Assembly: GCA_900540865.1 (NCBI GenBank)
Contig: UQHH01000019.1
Coordinates: forward strand, 1-41,779
Origin: an uncultured Oscillospiraceae bacterium
Lineage (GTDB): Bacteria > Bacillota > Clostridia > Oscillospirales > Acutalibacteraceae
Length of the DNA stretch: 41,779 nt
Reading direction: 5' to 3'
Shown: positions 40,205-41,779 of the stretch, one piece after another
Position numbering within the stretch: position 1 is the first letter of the stretch
Layout of the letters: the number at the start of each line of letters is the position of its first letter
Made by a program: the position numbers and the translations under genes
The notes under the pieces: model-generated
What the model was told of the DNA's origin: nothing
What the model saw: only the letters and a program-made list of their open reading frames with translations
Database searches by the model: none

Positions 40205-40236
40205 AAAAGAAGCGAGCCATGCGGCCCGCTTCTTTT
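40205..40236. terminator. Second, bidirectional terminator
   Basis: AAAAGAAGCGAGCC (40205-40218) pairs with GGCCCGCTTCTTTT (40223-40236) with one mismatch. It serves the convergent minus-strand unit and backs up the pnp terminator. Confidence 0.85.
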
Positions 40237-40285
40237 ATAATTTCTATGCTTCAATTACGTTTGGAAGCAAACCTGTAAAAGTGAA

Positions 40286-40813
40286 TCAAATTCTTCTAAC
40301 GGCGTCCAGCTCGCAAACTAAGTTCCACGTTTGGCCTTGGTCCTGCGACCATCTTGCTTCCCAATGAAACGAATTTTTCTTGATTTTGGTAAAATTCCAT
40401 TGCCAAATAGAATCATCATCCGGCTTTGTATTGACGCCTGTTTGGATAATATCCCCATTTATCTCTTCGGCAATCAGGCGGTCAATTTTACGGCCCCTGT
40501 CGCAGCCGTAAATAATCTGCCACTTCTTTGAGCCGTCAAACAGGGGGAATCTGAGTGTCGTCCCGTATTCCGCGTTATCGTCAATATCTGTAGTCCTTGT
40601 CGCACGCGACGGGACGATAAAGAGGTCCTGTACCGCTGTTCCTTCCAGAATATAAGAAAATATCCATTCACCCTTGTGGCGTTTTATTGTTCCGTCCGCC
40701 TGGGGCGCTGACCAGTCAAAATCCCATTCTCCAACAAATCTGCCGTATAGAGCGACATCTGTGTGTTTTTTCGGCTTTTCTGCCGTGAGCAATTTTGAAA
40801 ACAAGCCTTCCAT
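40286..40813 (-). CDS. DUF1579/lipocalin-like hypothetical protein
   Basis: This 175-aa protein looks like a small beta-barrel of the DUF1579 (lipocalin-like) type. Its alternating strands include LYGRFVGEWDFDW, KGEWIFSYILEGTAVQDLFIVP, EYGTTLRFPLFDGSKKWQIIYG and FHWEARWSQDQGQTWNLV. It has no signal peptide or catalytic motif. The ATG at 40813 follows GGAGGAAAT. It lies 23 bases after a zinc-ribbon gene in the same direction, so the two are probably one operon. The function is unknown. Confidence 0.7.
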   Translation of the reverse strand: MEGLFSKLLTAEKPKKHTDVALYGRFVGEWDFDWSAPQADGTIKRHKGEWIFSYILEGTAVQDLFIVPSRATRTTDIDDNAEYGTTLRFPLFDGSKKWQIIYGCDRGRKIDRLIAEEINGDIIQTGVNTKPDDDSIWQWNFTKIKKNSFHWEARWSQDQGQTWNLVCELDAVRRI

Positions 40814-40836
40814 TATTTCCTCCAGAGAATTGGATT

Positions 40837-41100
40837 TTACTGGTTTTTCCAGCGCTTAAGCGTCGGCAGGAACTGCTGCATCATAGTACGCGCCGTTTCC
40901 GGCGTCATGCCGGGGTTGTTTTCAACCATCGGCGCAATGCAGGCTTCAATCATTTCCTCCATTGTGCAGTCGGCAAGCACGCCCTTGTCGTAGCAATATT
41001 TGCAGTAATCCGTGCTTTTGGTCCCGTCCGCGTTTGTTCCATACAGCTCGTCCGTCTGTCCCATCGGCATGCCGCAGCATTGGCAAAATCTTTCTTCCAT
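40837..41100 (-). CDS. Small zinc-ribbon protein
   Basis: This 87-aa protein opens with CQCCGMPM (7-14) and DYCKYCYDKG (31-40), giving four or more cysteines that fit one zinc ribbon of the putative Zn_ribbon type common in Clostridia. The C-terminal half is helical (NNPGMTPETARTMMQQFLPTLKRW). The ATG at 41100 has AAAGGAG upstream. It is the first gene of the two-gene unit. Relatives often stand next to small-molecule-responsive or lipocalin-like genes, but no function is established. Confidence 0.82.
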   Translation of the reverse strand: MEERFCQCCGMPMGQTDELYGTNADGTKSTDYCKYCYDKGVLADCTMEEMIEACIAPMVENNPGMTPETARTMMQQFLPTLKRWKNQ

Positions 41101-41147
41101 AATAATTCTCCTTTTTGTTTTTAGTCTCCGATTGATTCGGTACCCCT

Positions 41148-41181
41148 ATTATACCCGGAAAAAGGTGACAACTGTATGTCA
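41148..41181 (-). promoter_or_regulatory. TATAAT plus dyad before the zinc-ribbon gene
   Basis: On the minus strand a TATAAT lies at 41148-41153. TGACA (41166-41170) and TGTCA (41177-41181) form a dyad where the -35 box should be, and no good -35 match exists. This suggests activator- or MerR-type control. Confidence 0.4.
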
Positions 41182-41362
41182 TATTAGGGAGCTTTTTAAA
41201 AAAGGCATTGAAAATTTTAAAAGCACTTCGCGGAGGTGGTACTTATACTTCATGACACAACCAGAAAGCAAAAGCCTTGCCGTAAATTCAACAAGTTGAA
41301 GGATAAACCTGTACCTTGCTTAATGCGTATAATTTTTTATCTTTTCTGCCTTTTCATTTCCC
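41182..41362. other. Intergenic, no gene or clear signal
   Basis: Neither strand shows a convincing coding sequence or terminator here. Short open frames lack ribosome sites and resemble no known protein. Confidence 0.4.
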
Positions 41363-41635
41363 TTATGTGTTTACAGGGAAGGGCAGGTCACTGTCGATTA
41401 AAGCGGAAAGCATCAGGCGCGCGCCCAGGCGGTAGCCCTGCGAAAAGCTTTCTAGGCTTACTAATTCAAGCATATCCTGCTGGCCTTCCTCTAAATAATC
41501 TGTAAACAGCGCCCTGTCCTTTTTGCCGAGCCGGGCGCATATTTCTTTTTCCCGCCTTGTGAGCCGTCCTGATACACGGGTGAGCTTTTTAAAAGACCGG
41601 GCACCGTAATAAAGCTGTTTAAGAAAAGGCGTCAT
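41363..41635 (-). CDS. DUF6809-like hypothetical protein
   Basis: This small helical protein of about 90 aa resembles the clostridial DUF6809 family. It has an N-terminal LKQLYYGARSF, a charged centre and the C-terminal ESFSQGYRLGARLMLSAL. I favour ATG 41635, preceded by AAAAGG, because family members start close to the LYYG segment. The open frame extends upstream to a TTG at 41737 without a good ribosome site there. A GTG in another frame near 41705 has a strong GGAGG but runs into a stop after 14 codons, so a frameshift near the start cannot be excluded. The function is unknown. Confidence 0.6.
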   Translation of the reverse strand: MTPFLKQLYYGARSFKKLTRVSGRLTRREKEICARLGKKDRALFTDYLEEGQQDMLELVSLESFSQGYRLGARLMLSALIDSDLPFPVNT

Positions 41636-41779
41636 ATCATCGATTGCCTTTTCACAAAGCTTCATGTCTTTAAAAGCTGTGGCGCTTGTTTCTTCTTCTT
41701 TTTCACATATCTTCCTCCGGCTGGATTGCCTGCGCAATCGGGAGGCCGCAACTGAATTGCAGCATCTTTGTCACAAAGC

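Noticed and set aside
41236..41505. A plus-strand small gene near the right edge
   Set aside because: It lacks a ribosome site and overlaps the minus-strand DUF6809-like gene, which has recognisable family features.

Overview
The window looks like a chromosomal segment of a low-to-mid GC Gram-positive anaerobe of the class Clostridia, probably Oscillospirales/Ruminococcaceae-like. This is inferred from strong Shine-Dalgarno sites, frequent TTG/GTG starts, intrinsic terminators, lipoprotein-based sugar uptake, the EpsF/EpsG/LicD-type polysaccharide genes and the rpsO-pnp order. No rRNA or other species-level marker is present.

Left flank (1-3.6 kb): an AT-rich, gene-poor stretch with nested inverted repeats leads into two tandem XRE regulators. 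Two minus-strand tRNA genes follow, Trp(CCA) then Thr(GGT) in transcription order, and then a minus-strand murE. Sugar block (3.9-9.7 kb): a MalE-like lipoprotein, MalF- and MalG-like permeases and a cell-surface GH13 lipoprotein form an alpha-glucan uptake module without its own ATPase. An alkD-like gene faces it across a bidirectional terminator.

Central 24.6 kb (10.6-35.4 kb): one long co-directional polysaccharide locus of the Wzx/Wzy type. It opens with a phosphoglycosyl transferase and contains seven glycosyltransferases, an EpsG-like polymerase, a flippase, UDP-GlcNAc 2-epimerase, two acyltransferase-3 proteins, one intact and one decayed hexapeptide acyltransferase, a polysaccharide pyruvyl transferase, an FrhB-like Fe-S protein and a membrane-anchored metallophosphoesterase. 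Its first third is unusual. A CitE/HpcH-type aldolase, an asparagine-synthetase-like protein without a glutaminase cysteine and a D-2-hydroxyacid dehydrogenase are followed by LicD and a cytidylyltransferase-aminotransferase fusion of the PntC kind. I read these as two candidate decoration pathways: a hydroxy-acyl amide, and a CDP-activated aminoalkyl phosphate or phosphonate.

Right flank (35.4-41.8 kb): an AT-rich, NPCBM-like secreted or membrane protein gene lies next to tRNA-Thr(CGT). An XRE regulator follows, then rpsO and pnp, with a long RNase III-type hairpin in the pnp leader. Three small minus-strand genes complete the window: a DUF1579-like protein, a zinc-ribbon protein and a DUF6809-like protein.

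All functions are read from sequence motifs recognised by eye. No database search was run.
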